Part shown: positions 26,639 through 35,959 of the stretch, piece by piece
Position numbering within the stretch: position 1 is the stretch's first letter
Layout: each line of letters begins with the position of its first letter
Assembly (NCBI GenBank): GCA_951813515.1
Contig: OX638346.1
Location: forward strand, 1,357,617 to 1,421,616
DNA length: 64,000 nt
Reading direction: 5' to 3'
Origin: an uncultured Pseudomonadales bacterium
GTDB lineage: Bacteria; Pseudomonadota; Gammaproteobacteria; Pseudomonadales; Azotimanducaceae
Translations under genes and position numbers: made by a program
Notes under the pieces: generated by a model
What the model saw: the letters and a program-made list of their open reading frames with translations, nothing else
Told to the model about the DNA's origin: nothing
Database searches by the model: none

Positions 26639-26905
26639 TTATCGAGGCCCGCGAGCCAGATAGACCACGCTGTTGACGTAATCGACGTTTGACACGAACC
26701 ATCCCGCCGCCAGCCAGCCGTTCTTCGCCTGCGTGCGCGAAGGCTCGTTTGTCCACCAGAGCCATCCCGTACGCCTTCGGCACGCGCTCCTTGGCAGCTC
26801 CGAACCTATGATTTCTTCGACTCGCTTGAACCGCAGTTCGCACCCTGGCTCCTGCATTCCTTCGAGGTAGCGTCTCAAAGGAGCGTACTTGCCCACGTAC
26901 GGCAC
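26639..26905 (-). CDS. Small DUF7662-like protein
   Basis: 88 residues from a GTG at 26905 with GGAGGAG seven bases upstream. The product (YAPLRRYLEGMQ, FKRVEEIIGSELPRSA, WLWWTNE and WLAAGWFV) matches the pattern of the small domain often annotated DUF7662, found in defence or mobile contexts; its function is unknown. The frame remains open upstream to 27016, but that part has no ribosome binding site. It follows the methyltransferase gene after about 200 bases. Confidence 0.65.
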   Translation of the reverse strand: MPYVGKYAPLRRYLEGMQEPGCELRFKRVEEIIGSELPRSACRRRTGWLWWTNEPSRTQAKNGWLAAGWFVSNVDYVNSVVYLARGPR

Positions 26906-27102
26906 TGTGCTCCTCCGCCTCCCCACAGGTTGATTCGAGCTCTCTCCGCAGGAATTCTCTAACAAATCCCCGGTATCACCGGCACCACGTTCGTCCCTCG
27001 TCCCGCCTTCATCCATCTCCGCTGCTTACTCCTCCACGCTCGCTCGTCGCCCAACACGATCCCCTCCCTACCTCAGTCCCCCGCCAGCGGCTCAATTCCA
27101 AT

Positions 27103-28197
27103 CTAGGCGCCCACCAAGAAGCAGAAATCGTGCTCCATGGTGGGCGAGGGTCTCGCGCCCCTGAACGCGTTGGCCTGCGAGCGCTTCGGCCGTGACGATA
27201 CCCCTCCGTCCATCAGACGGGTCGATCGACCGAGTCCCGCTTCCAACGACTCGCGCAACATGTCCATCGCCTCGCTCTTGCCTAGTCGCCGCCCGCCTAT
27301 CCTGATGACGATCCTCGCAGCCCCGTCCAGCAACTGCCTCATGCCCGCCCAGGCTTCAATCAGGAACGTGCAATAGCTGTCCAGATGGTAGTGCCGTCCA
27401 TCACCTCTAGCCTGCCTGTCCGTCGCCTTCTCGCCCAAGAACCATAGCCGCAACCACTGGTCCTCTCGATAGTTCGTCGTGTCAAGGTAGGGTGGGGAGG
27501 TGATGACATCCGTCACCTTGCCTCGCAGGTGCCGAAAAGTTGAAGCGGCATCCCGCGCATCACCCAGCACCACTTCACCCCTCATCGCGGGCGGCGGTGT
27601 CCGGTACCGATACCCAGTCATGTGCCTCAGTATCGAGAATACGTCTCTTTCCGGAGGTTCGCAGTTGTGTCGCCTCCACCACCGGACCGAATAGGCGGCC
27701 TTTGTGCTGATAGTCCTCGGCATCCGGTTGCTAAAGTAGTTCGGGCTTCGGTGCGACTCCCCATGCAATGCGCCCAAACACAGAGCCGCGACAAAACGGT
27801 CCGTCCTGTCAGATTGCCAGTCCAGCGCGTCCCTAAGAAACTCGACCTGCCGAAGCGTATCCGGCGCGAAGCAAAGCGAAAAGAACTCCCCAAGTTCTCC
27901 TTGGTCGGGGGTAACCTGCGACTCTAGACACTCCGCCTCCAATTCCGAGAGCCGATGGATCACCTCCAACCAGGTCGGCGAGTCGCACTTCGCGCCCGTG
28001 ACGCACGCCGCCACCGGATGTATGTCGCAACCTGCCGCGCTGCGTCCGCGAACGAGGCTCTCGAAGACTGCCGTGCCTCGCCCGCAGAACGGGTCATACA
28101 CGACGCCGTTGAACCTCGATGCCGCCAGGTGTTTCTCCACGAACGTCTCCGGGAACATGGCGAAGTAGGGGCAGATCGAGTGAAAACGATGTCTCAT
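27103..28197 (-). CDS. Permuted N4-cytosine/N6-adenine-type DNA methyltransferase
   Basis: 364 residues. The SAM-binding motif DPFCGRGTAVFES lies at residues 35-47 and the catalytic SPPY at 234-237 (ITSPPYLDTTNYREDQW), so motif I precedes motif IV in a TRM11/RsmD-like order used by many phage-defence and restriction methyltransferases. CLGALHG and a C-terminal MEHDFCFLVG strand complete the fold. No separate target-recognition domain is obvious beyond the central ~100 residues. The ATG at 28197 overlaps the upstream stop by 4 bases, making it the last gene of a three-gene operon. Confidence 0.82.
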   Translation of the reverse strand: MRHRFHSICPYFAMFPETFVEKHLAASRFNGVVYDPFCGRGTAVFESLVRGRSAAGCDIHPVAACVTGAKCDSPTWLEVIHRLSELEAECLESQVTPDQGELGEFFSLCFAPDTLRQVEFLRDALDWQSDRTDRFVAALCLGALHGESHRSPNYFSNRMPRTISTKAAYSVRWWRRHNCEPPERDVFSILRHMTGYRYRTPPPAMRGEVVLGDARDAASTFRHLRGKVTDVITSPPYLDTTNYREDQWLRLWFLGEKATDRQARGDGRHYHLDSYCTFLIEAWAGMRQLLDGAARIVIRIGGRRLGKSEAMDMLRESLEAGLGRSTRLMDGGVSSRPKRSQANAFRGARPSPTMEHDFCFLVGA

Positions 28198-29195
28198 GGC
28201 TGCCCTTTGGCATCTTTGAAGTATTTTGCAACCCAGTCCGCCGCCACTCGCAGTTGGTCGAATGCTTCGATCGCCAGCCCTTGCCCTATGAGCGTCTCTG
28301 CTTCCAGCACACGTTTCGGAACCCTGATCCGATGCATCACGTTGCCGAGGACCAGGACATCATCACGGAACTTCTCCTCCGGCCGTGCGAATGGCACTAC
28401 ATGGTAGGCGACCCATCCCGTCACCGGAATTGGACTGAACCACCTTTTCGGAAAAACCTCCTTCACCTGATCCCTGATCGGCTTGTCCTTCCAGTCGCCT
28501 CCAGTCGCCACCTGCGCCACCGCCAAGAGGAATCCCGGCAACCCATCTGTCTGTTCGCGCCATGCAAAGATGTCCACCTTGTCGTCTTTCGGCGACGCGG
28601 GGGCAGATGGGTGGGGATCGACTGCTCCGTCCTTAAGATCCGACCAGATTTCGGACAGCTTCGCCAAGAAACCACTGCCGTCAGGCCGAGGAAACCCAAA
28701 AGACCACGCTGGGCCCCCAACCTCGGCGGCGAGAGCCGCCGTTGCGAAGTACTGAAAGTACTCTCGAAGTGCTCTCACTTCGTCCTTCGAAGGGTGGAGC
28801 TCGGACCCAAGCAACGGCGTAATCGCCCGCAGATTCGAAAGGATGAGCGAGACCAGGTAGGCCGCCTGGCCCAGATCGGGCTCATCCGCCACGAAGCAAA
28901 CGGTGCTGCCCGGTTCGTCAGTTACGAAGGGATACGCCCTTCCTAGGACGCGTTGACGCAAGCCAATTGTCGTAACCGCCCCAGTCGCTACCGCCTCCCG
29001 CGTTTCGATCTCCTCGTGTACATCTTCGAACTCCGCTTCCGCATTCAACCCCAAGGCATTCACGATGTCGGCGGAATACGACTGCCCTGCCGGCGACAAC
29101 GCCGCCTTCAATTCGAGGTAGTCTGCCGCCAAGTCAAGATCGGGTGGGTTGATGCCCCCGAACGCGTCGGGAGGAAGGTACACGGGGGCAGTCAT
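28194..29195 (-). CDS. PD-(D/E)XK-like protein of the methyltransferase operon (putative restriction endonuclease)
   Basis: 333 residues, no named family. Around residues 143-175 is a segment with FQYFATAAL and WSFGFPRPDG. Residues 204-238 then read DDKVDIFAW followed 15 residues later by AQVATGGDWKDK. This D-VD-W ... QxA-GxDWxxK pattern is one I associate with PD-(D/E)XK-fold nucleases in defence loci, where the ExK lysine strand is replaced by QxA/C. Both ends overlap neighbours by 4 bases (ATGA), so it is translated together with the ParB-like protein and the methyltransferase. Nuclease activity is inference. Confidence 0.6.
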   Translation of the reverse strand: MTAPVYLPPDAFGGINPPDLDLAADYLELKAALSPAGQSYSADIVNALGLNAEAEFEDVHEEIETREAVATGAVTTIGLRQRVLGRAYPFVTDEPGSTVCFVADEPDLGQAAYLVSLILSNLRAITPLLGSELHPSKDEVRALREYFQYFATAALAAEVGGPAWSFGFPRPDGSGFLAKLSEIWSDLKDGAVDPHPSAPASPKDDKVDIFAWREQTDGLPGFLLAVAQVATGGDWKDKPIRDQVKEVFPKRWFSPIPVTGWVAYHVVPFARPEEKFRDDVLVLGNVMHRIRVPKRVLEAETLIGQGLAIEAFDQLRVAADWVAKYFKDAKGQP

Positions 29196-30370
29196 TCGTC
29201 GACCGATGTCGCATCGCGGACCCTTCTCATCAGCCGCTGATGAACCATCTGCGCCGTTTCCGAGACATCACCAGCGATATCGACCAAGGTAGTGTCCTTA
29301 CCATCGAAGCCTCGCAGATTGTTCGATGCAACCCGCATCTCGTCCCGCGCCCTGAGCAAAGCACCAGAGAATTTCCGCTCCACAGACTGCGTGCTCGCAT
29401 GCGCGTTCGTCAACGAACCCTTTCCCCGCAACACCAACAGCCCCTCCGGGCTATCAAGAACCTCCGCGAGCCGCTTGATGTCCGGGTTCTGCGACTGGAT
29501 GACGGGTTCGACCTCTTCCGTTTTCGACCCGTAGATCCAATGCAATACCTCCTTTAGCCGTTCCAAATTTTGTTCCGGGATTGGGTCTGGTTTCGGGTCG
29601 AAACGCGACCAAGCAGCTTCGAGGCCCAAGAAATCCATGTAAGGCGCACGGGAAAGTGCCGTGTAAAGGTGCGAGAAGCTGAACCGGGGAGTCACTCTGT
29701 CGTCAATCGAAAACACGCCCTCCTTTTGTGCCTGCTCTAGGACATACACCGCGTTGACCATCCTTTTGATGGTGTCGTGTTTGTCGCCGATCCGCCCCGC
29801 TATCTCCGAGAGCGACGTCTCGTCCTTACGGTACCACTCGGCCGCGAACTTCGCCTTAGCGTACGACTCCCATCTCGCCGCCCCGTTGATGTGCTTGAAT
29901 CCGATGAACGACCAACTGTCTTCTCTGACCGCCACCCTATAAACAGACACGCGCTCCAGCGTTGGGATGTGCTCGTTCGGTATCTCGGGGACGACGATCC
30001 TTACCCCGCACTCCTCTGTCACCCGTCTCGCCAGTTCAACATCTCGGAAGAGCCGCACCGCAGCGAGCCGCCTGTTGCCCTCAAGCACCGTCAAACGGTC
30101 TCCATCCTCCTCCTGCACGACGACTAGAGGTTCGATGTCCAGATACCCGTTGGCGGCGATTGACTGCAGCAATTCGCTTAGATCTTCGTCCCGATACAGC
30201 TGTGCGATGATCTCAGAATCCGTTGCGTCGAGATCGAGTCCGATCAGCCGCGGATTCCGCCAATCCAGCACAAGGCTGTCAACAGACACGGAAGCCACTT
30301 GCCGAAGCGGCGGCATCGTCGACTCAATAGCCTCGCTCATCTGGGTGCTACTCTCCTCGTTACCGGCCAT
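29192..30370 (-). CDS. ParB/sulfiredoxin-like domain protein
   Basis: 392 residues. The N-terminal ParB/Srx fold is recognisable: WRNPRL (residues 37-42), LLQSIAANGYLDIEPLVV, and the nucleotide-binding GxRR-type motif LEGNRRLAAVR (96-106). A helical middle with EIAGRIGDKHDTIKRMV looks like the ParB HTH. The C-terminal 150 residues are unassigned. Sulfiredoxin/ParB-fold proteins bind CTP or ATP and occur with DNA-modification systems. It is the first gene of the operon; no parA is nearby, so plasmid partition is unlikely. Confidence 0.75.
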   Translation of the reverse strand: MAGNEESSTQMSEAIESTMPPLRQVASVSVDSLVLDWRNPRLIGLDLDATDSEIIAQLYRDEDLSELLQSIAANGYLDIEPLVVVQEEDGDRLTVLEGNRRLAAVRLFRDVELARRVTEECGVRIVVPEIPNEHIPTLERVSVYRVAVREDSWSFIGFKHINGAARWESYAKAKFAAEWYRKDETSLSEIAGRIGDKHDTIKRMVNAVYVLEQAQKEGVFSIDDRVTPRFSFSHLYTALSRAPYMDFLGLEAAWSRFDPKPDPIPEQNLERLKEVLHWIYGSKTEEVEPVIQSQNPDIKRLAEVLDSPEGLLVLRGKGSLTNAHASTQSVERKFSGALLRARDEMRVASNNLRGFDGKDTTLVDIAGDVSETAQMVHQRLMRRVRDATSVDE

Positions 30371-31214
30371 CTAACTTCTAACACTGCGTTCTGCGACACT
30401 TGCGCCGACATCCCGGCTCCCCATTTTCATGGTCGGGGAACCGACTTACCTACCATCCAACCAGCCGCTGATTACGATACCATCGACGCGCTGCGACGGT
30501 ACAGCGAGGTCCCTCCAGCCCGCTGCCACGTTACCAATCACTGCTGCCGGATTGATGAGAGGCACAGTCCTTTCGGGCCGGCTATCGTGCTGCACACCGA
30601 GCCTCGGCACTAGGGGGCTTCCATCCCTACTGCGGACGCGGCCCGACCGTACTGTCTTCCCATTGGCCTGGACCGCGCCCCCCGCACGTACAGTACTACG
30701 CGCTCCGGACGGCTCTCCCCCCATCGCCCGCACTGCTCATACCGCCCTAAACTCGCAGATTCCGGAAATCAAACCTTGACTCGCGCCGTCGTCCGTCCCA
30801 ACGCGCGCCACGACAATGCTCAATCCGCCCCTATTGTTCCGCCAGTTCTCGGGCCTTCAGGCGGATTCGCCAGCAAGGACAGTACTTCCTCTCCACGCCG
30901 TTCAGGTCAATTTCGGTGATCGGGAGATGCTATCTCCACCTGTCGACACTGCAGCCCCAGTACGTGGCGCAAGACCTGCACCGACGACGAAACGACGACC
31001 GGCAACCCTGCCGGGGATGTCGCGCGTCTGCGGGACAGACCGGCGAACACCGAACGCCCGTTCGCGATCTCTTCCCAGACGAAAACGTCCCGAGTTCAGC
31101 ACCGATCACACCATCCGCACGGACGGTCACCCTCGAAAACGAGGAGAGACGCTCTCAGCCGCCTCGTTCAACCCGACCCATCGAGTTGTTGAGCGATGCA
31201 GGCTACAGGTCTCA
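30371..31214. other. Long non-coding stretch between the two reverse-strand nuclease loci
   Basis: About 840 bases with no credible gene. It contains a decayed fragment related to the LpqC-like esterase gene (30831-30962). The remainder shows only overlapping short ORFs without family signatures or ribosome binding sites. The promoter of the ParB-led operon should be in the first 100 bases, but I see no clear consensus. Confidence 0.6.
30831..30962 (-). pseudogene. Decayed fragment of an LpqC/PHB-depolymerase-like gene
   Basis: Read on the reverse strand, this gives YWGCSVDRWR, stop, HLPITEIDLNGVERKY, then a frameshifted piece and ELAEQ, stop. It parallels residues 18-75 of the intact protein at 22459-23331 (YWVNSDEKWRQHHPINEI, VNGVDRKY, ELAEQ), with an internal deletion and stop codons. 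It is a relic of a second gene copy about 8 kb away. Confidence 0.65.
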
Positions 31215-32615
31215 TTAGCTGGTCGTCAGCTGCACCAGCTTGATCCCGTACTTCTTCGCCAATTCCCGCGTCTCAGCATCGAATACGTGAGCCACAAGGA
31301 TCGCCTCGACGTGGCCCGAACCCAGTGCCTCCGATCGTTCAACCTCCAACAATGCCCGATATTTCACCGCTTGGTGAGCCCCGGGTAGCGGCACAATCGT
31401 CTCAACTTCGACAACTGCCGCGTTGCCGTTGGGGAGATCGAACTTTACGTCAACGCGATCTCCGCTCAGGAAGCCGTGCTCGATAGTGGCCGTAGACGCG
31501 ACCGGCAGCCCGATCAATTCCGGCTTCGCGGCCACTAGGTTCTTTAGCATCAAGTGTTCATCGCCTTCACCGCCGCCACCTCTTCCTGACGACCTTCTAG
31601 GCCCAGGCCGGGGCGGTTTGATCTCCAGCGCATCACCTAGTGCTCGGACAAAGGTGTCTCTCTCCGAACTGTCGCCGAGCCGATGTACCAAATCTTCAAT
31701 GAAGCTCCCTGTGCACTTACGGTCCAGATACCGAAACAATCCAGCTCCCCAAGAAGTGGAACCATCTTTGTTGCGTCGTTGGTATTTCCAATACCGGCAT
31801 TGCCTTGCGATGTCGTCAGGCAGAATTAGGTCCATAGTCCCGTCCGACTCGACAAAGTTACCCCTTCCATCAACGCCGACATTGCCCACCCTATAGCACG
31901 CGAAGATGATGCGATCTTGCTCTGGACGCTCTGGGGCTCTTGTCGTCAGAAGCACAATGTCGCCCTTCGCAAGCTTTTCCGCGTCTATCGGGATGGGCTC
32001 TCCCGCGCGTGGTCCCGTATGGTAGGTGCCCGTCCAAAACTTGAACGGCTTCCTCGACAGTAGTTCGCTCTCATAGCACACGCCCACCTTGGGTCGCCGT
32101 CCCGCCCTGCCACCATCGCAATACTGTCGGCACTCGTTCTTCGGGTCGCTGCACCATGTCCGGCGGTCCATTTCCACATTACGCACGATGATGTGCTCCG
32201 AGCAGACGCCCCGGTAGCCAATTAGTCCACCAAAGGCCCCTCCATCGTTGTACGTCACCTTGAACGCCAGTCCGTGGGGTCGGCGAGAAGCCGGTTGATT
32301 GGCACGTGGGCTGGTCTCCTCAATGCCAGTCAACACATGCAACCGACCGTTTTCGACCATATATTTCAAATGTTGACGATGCTCGGTCGGTTCGTACTGC
32401 CTTCCTGCATTCGGAAGCAGCCAATTCCTCGACCTCAGATCGGCAAAAAGCGCCGCTCCGGTCATCGGACCATCGGACAGTTGCCGATAAGTCTCAGCAA
32501 TGCGTCCCCTTGCTTCAGGATAGGCGTGTCCCTCTTTCAATCCGTAAGTCGCTTGGTCAACGCCACCCGACTGCCCGATGGCGGTCAATCCGCTCTGTCC
32601 CGTCAGGAAATCCAT
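31215..32615 (-). CDS. Putative modification-dependent nuclease: PUA/EVE-like domain plus NucS-like PD-(D/E)XK domain
   Basis: 466 residues. Residues ~125-175 carry several Cys/His (CSEH, WCSDPKNECRQYC) that may bind zinc. Residues ~190-245 (KGDIVLLTTRAP, then RIIFACYRVG) resemble EVE/ASCH-type PUA-like folds that read modified bases. Residues ~350-462 form a NucS/Mrr-like endonuclease region: GDEHLMLKNLVAAKPELIG, SGDRVDVKF (D389), VVEVET (E403, E405) and ILVAHVFDAETRELAKKYGIKLVQL. The usual catalytic ExK lysine is replaced, since the motif reads EVE. This suggests a type IV-like restriction enzyme; both domain calls are by eye. Confidence 0.55.
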   Translation of the reverse strand: MDFLTGQSGLTAIGQSGGVDQATYGLKEGHAYPEARGRIAETYRQLSDGPMTGAALFADLRSRNWLLPNAGRQYEPTEHRQHLKYMVENGRLHVLTGIEETSPRANQPASRRPHGLAFKVTYNDGGAFGGLIGYRGVCSEHIIVRNVEMDRRTWCSDPKNECRQYCDGGRAGRRPKVGVCYESELLSRKPFKFWTGTYHTGPRAGEPIPIDAEKLAKGDIVLLTTRAPERPEQDRIIFACYRVGNVGVDGRGNFVESDGTMDLILPDDIARQCRYWKYQRRNKDGSTSWGAGLFRYLDRKCTGSFIEDLVHRLGDSSERDTFVRALGDALEIKPPRPGPRRSSGRGGGGEGDEHLMLKNLVAAKPELIGLPVASTATIEHGFLSGDRVDVKFDLPNGNAAVVEVETIVPLPGAHQAVKYRALLEVERSEALGSGHVEAILVAHVFDAETRELAKKYGIKLVQLTTS

Positions 32616-32851
32616 TCGTGCAGTCTACACACCTGCGCCCACATAAGACGATAACAGCCGACACCCGGCTTGCTCGCCGCCATCAATCGCCGCGTCCGCC
32701 CGATCTGCCCTGCCCTTGCGGACACTGCCTCGTTCTAACTCGTCTATCGATTCACGTATGCCGGTCCCCGCGGTCCCTACCTCCCACTGCCTGAAACACT
32801 CCCGTCCGTTAGGTCTTGGACCTGACACGTCCAAGCTCCGCCACTCACCCC

Positions 32852-33448
32852 TCACTTTAGCCAACGCCAATGTGCAGCCAGTGGTGATAGACGGTTACCA
32901 ACTCCAGGGCCTCGAAACAGGTCCAGCACCAAGTCGCGGAACTCAGTGTCTTTCGGAATCGCTTCGGCTGGCGTGATGTTTTTCATGCCGTTGTCGCCGA
33001 GGCTTCTACTACTATGCCACGACACCAACGTGTTCTCGGTTAGGCGGATAGGCCAGTTCGTCGAGACGAAGTCGGACCGCGACTTGAAACGTGCAATGAA
33101 CAGCAATACTTGAACGCGTTGAGACGTGTATTTAGGCGATTGGGCACAGAAGGCCGCCCTCGAAGCGCGATCAGCGGTGGTGAAAGAAAAGCGCCCGTCA
33201 GGTGTCGCGCGGAACTCAGCGCCATCGTCGAATGGCACCCGGAGACGTATGGAACGGGACTCGATGATCATCGGAGCGTCTCCTGACGTCCTGCCCATTA
33301 ACTTAACCACTACAATCAGCACAGGGACCATAGCAGCCTGGGCTATCGGCCACCCACGACCCGGACCCCGGGCGTATACAACGTTCATGGAATCCACATC
33401 TAGCTCGATTTTTGATCGGTCCATGAAACGCACGAGGAGGCCCCTCAT
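32852..33448 (-). CDS. Hypothetical protein, 198 residues
   Basis: The ORF starts with an ATG that overlaps the stop of the preceding gene (ATGA), which is the main reason to believe it. The product has one hydrophobic stretch (IAQAAMVPVLIVVVKLMG, about residues 36-53) and a beta-rich middle (IIESRSIRLRVPFDDGAEF then DGRFSFTTAD). I recognise no family. It ends near the non-coding 32616-32851 region, in which I see nothing. Confidence 0.5.
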   Translation of the reverse strand: MRGLLVRFMDRSKIELDVDSMNVVYARGPGRGWPIAQAAMVPVLIVVVKLMGRTSGDAPMIIESRSIRLRVPFDDGAEFRATPDGRFSFTTADRASRAAFCAQSPKYTSQRVQVLLFIARFKSRSDFVSTNWPIRLTENTLVSWHSSRSLGDNGMKNITPAEAIPKDTEFRDLVLDLFRGPGVGNRLSPLAAHWRWLK

Positions 33449-33843
33449 GGCTGGTTGTTCTTCACTTTCGGTTCGTCCGTTTGGTCGATTGGTGGCCGAG
33501 GCGCGACATCCTCAATCGTCACGACGCCTTCAGCCGTCGCTATTAAAGCGGTGATTTGCTCTGGTTCGTCGTAAATGATGACCAAGAACTTCTTTTCTTC
33601 GTAGGCATAAACACAGAGCATCCGATCAGTTTCTTTATCACGGTTGAGAAAGCCGATCAGGATAGCTTCAGTGGTGTCCGGCAATTTTTCGGCCACATGG
33701 TCCTTGTACCACTGACAGCGCATCTCATGTACGTCGTTCCAGAACTCGATGACTGGAAACGGTGGTTTCTCATCGCCGGTACTGGCGACGCTGGCTGTCG
33801 ATGCGGCTAGGATCATTGCGAGGCCGACTAGTGCGTTTTTCAT
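33445..33843 (-). CDS. Small secreted hypothetical protein
   Basis: 132 residues from the ATG at 33843. It begins with a signal peptide (LVGLAMILAASTASVAS) and continues with an acidic soluble region (EFWNDVHEMRCQWYKDHVAEK, first 20 shown in part) and a beta-rich core (MLCVYAYEEKKFLVIIYDE). Probably periplasmic. The family is unknown. Coupled by a 4-base overlap to the 198-residue gene. Confidence 0.6.
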   Translation of the reverse strand: MKNALVGLAMILAASTASVASTGDEKPPFPVIEFWNDVHEMRCQWYKDHVAEKLPDTTEAILIGFLNRDKETDRMLCVYAYEEKKFLVIIYDEPEQITALIATAEGVVTIEDVAPRPPIDQTDEPKVKNNQP

Positions 33844-34300
33844 GGCTGGTCCTTTGGGTTGGCGGTCCGAATCGAAACCGTATAACAGATACACAATCGA
33901 ACGGAGGTAGGTGTCACGTCGAACACCGCCTACCCGGCACGAAACCGTAATTCTCCCAGAGCCTTTTCGCTTGTCCGTACTTACTTGATTTGTTGATCCC
34001 ACCGATCAACTACCACAGGCGTTACGACAACTACCCCATGCATACCGGCAGAACCCAACCTGACGAGGCTCCGTCTCAGACCCACAAGACATGTGATTTA
34101 ACTTCCATACTTTTGATTTACTTTCACATTCATGTGTTCGAAACCCAACTGTCAACACAAAACGCACTCAAGGATTCTAGTGTTTCGTCAAGCCCAAAGA
34201 TGCGAGTGTAACTTCGAGGGATATCTGGTTTCTGGCGAAGCGCGACGCCGTCGCGTGGCAGGCCCCTCTCAAGGAGGATCAGCGGCACTTGCGTGCCATT
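33844..34300. other. Non-coding, locally A/T-rich stretch
   Basis: About 460 bases between two reverse-strand genes. The central part (about 34090-34190) is unusually A/T-rich for this window. No gene, tRNA or clear terminator was seen. The start may hold the promoter of the secreted hypothetical protein. Confidence 0.5.
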
Positions 34301-35785
34301 CTATGGCGCGGGCTCATGGTCCGGCGCGGGAACATTGACTTCGGGAAAGTACCCGGCGAGCCCGTCCATCACCTCACGGTGTTCGTCCTTGACAGAATCC
34401 GCGGCAAGATTGGTCCACTCGTTGGGGTCCGCTTCGTGGTCGTATAACTCTTCGGTCCCGTCGTGATAGCGGATGTATCGCCAACGTTCCGTACGTATCG
34501 AGTGATTCTGGAAACCATAGGTGCTGACCACCGGGCGCGACCAGGGCAGATCCGGTTGCTTCAGCAGCGGCACGATGGATTGCCCGTCCATTCCCTCTTT
34601 TGGATCCAGACCCGCAAGCTCGATCAGCGTTGGATAGATGTCGAGCAAACTGACGACGCGGTCGCTGCGAGCATTGCGGCCGGCAATTTCGGGAGCGGAG
34701 ATGACGAGCGTTGTTCTCAAGCCGTCCTCCCACAGCGTGTGTTTGCGCCAGTGCTCCTTCTGCCCCAGGTGGTAACCATGATCACCCCAGAGCACCACGA
34801 TCGTGTTGTCGGCGTGGGGTGATTCAGACAACGCATCAAGAACCCTGCCAACCTGCGCATCGGCAAAGGTGATGCTGGCAAGATAGCCCTGTACGGCTGC
34901 TTCCCACTGGTTGTATTTCAGGACGTTCGCATGATCGCCCCCGGGCGCCGCATGGTCCCTGTCATTCGAAATGTCCAGCACCTCGGCAGCAAGCTTGCGA
35001 CCGAAGGGCGGAATGTCGTCTAGGTCATTGTCGATGACCTTCGGCAACACGACTGATTCCCGGGGGTGCATCTCGAAATACTGTCTCGGAACCTGCCACG
35101 GCAAGTGCGGCTGGTACGTGCCATAGGCCAGAAAAAACGGCTTGTCGTGTCGGCCTTTGAGTTCGGCAATGATGCGATCGGCACTCTGGGCATCCATCAT
35201 TTCGCTGTCATCGGCATCCAATGGTCCCCAGGGGGCCCACATGCCTTCTTTGGGGGATTTGGATTTCTTATTCGACGAAGTTCCCTTTTCGGCGGCAGTT
35301 TTCTTTGCGGTCGATTTCCGCCCTGAAAAATACTCGTCCCAGGCGTCCTCATCCTCCGGCAGTCCCAGGTGGAATATCTTTCCGGCACCCTTGACGCTGT
35401 ACCCATGCCGACGAAAGTACTGCGGTAGCGTGACGGCATCCGGTAGTTGCTCCCGGAGTTCCTCGAAATTGCCATAGACGCCCGAGTGCGCCGGCATGAC
35501 ACCCGTAAGCAGGCTGACGCGTGAAGGATTGCAGAGCGGGGCCGCCGCATAGGCGCGGGAAAAGGTCACCCCCTCACTGGCAAGGCGGTCGATGTTCGGC
35601 GTTCGGGTGCCGGGATGGCCATCGAGATGGCCTACCCAGTGGTTCAGGTCATCGACGGCTATGAACAGGACATTGGGACGGGGTTCCTCGGCCAACGAAA
35701 CACTGACGTTGAACAACGCGGCCAGGAACAGGATGAGGCTCCATTGCCTTCGTTCCCGATCCCGACCAGGGCCATCGTCCACCAC
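34301..35785 (-). CDS. Secreted sulfatase, iduronate-2-sulfatase-like (S1 family)
   Basis: 494 residues from a GTG at 35785 that has AAGGAG six bases upstream. A signal peptide (WSLILFLAALFNVSVSLA) is followed by the sulfatase core: NVLFIAVDDLN metal-binding start, formylglycine motif CNPSRVSLLTG, KIFHLG, and the metal/active-site block VVLWGDHGYHLGQKEHWRKHT. The DDLNHW and GDHGYHLG variants are those of iduronate-sulfatase-type enzymes. A Lys/Ser-rich insert lies near residues 160-185. The Cys-type motif needs a formylglycine-generating enzyme, not seen here. Confidence 0.88.
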   Translation of the reverse strand: MVDDGPGRDRERRQWSLILFLAALFNVSVSLAEEPRPNVLFIAVDDLNHWVGHLDGHPGTRTPNIDRLASEGVTFSRAYAAAPLCNPSRVSLLTGVMPAHSGVYGNFEELREQLPDAVTLPQYFRRHGYSVKGAGKIFHLGLPEDEDAWDEYFSGRKSTAKKTAAEKGTSSNKKSKSPKEGMWAPWGPLDADDSEMMDAQSADRIIAELKGRHDKPFFLAYGTYQPHLPWQVPRQYFEMHPRESVVLPKVIDNDLDDIPPFGRKLAAEVLDISNDRDHAAPGGDHANVLKYNQWEAAVQGYLASITFADAQVGRVLDALSESPHADNTIVVLWGDHGYHLGQKEHWRKHTLWEDGLRTTLVISAPEIAGRNARSDRVVSLLDIYPTLIELAGLDPKEGMDGQSIVPLLKQPDLPWSRPVVSTYGFQNHSIRTERWRYIRYHDGTEELYDHEADPNEWTNLAADSVKDEHREVMDGLAGYFPEVNVPAPDHEPAP

Positions 35786-35959
35786 TGTCCGCTCCTTGAC
35801 TACCGCACCCACAGAAGGGCGCGAAATTCTATGAAATACAGCCCGTTAACGCCACGCTAGTCCGGATCTTTGGTTGTTGGACGGCCGAGGGTTCGTGTAG
35901 TGTCTGCGCGCCATCTTGTACGAACACCGACACCTACCGTGGTGCCGGCGGACCTGGAA

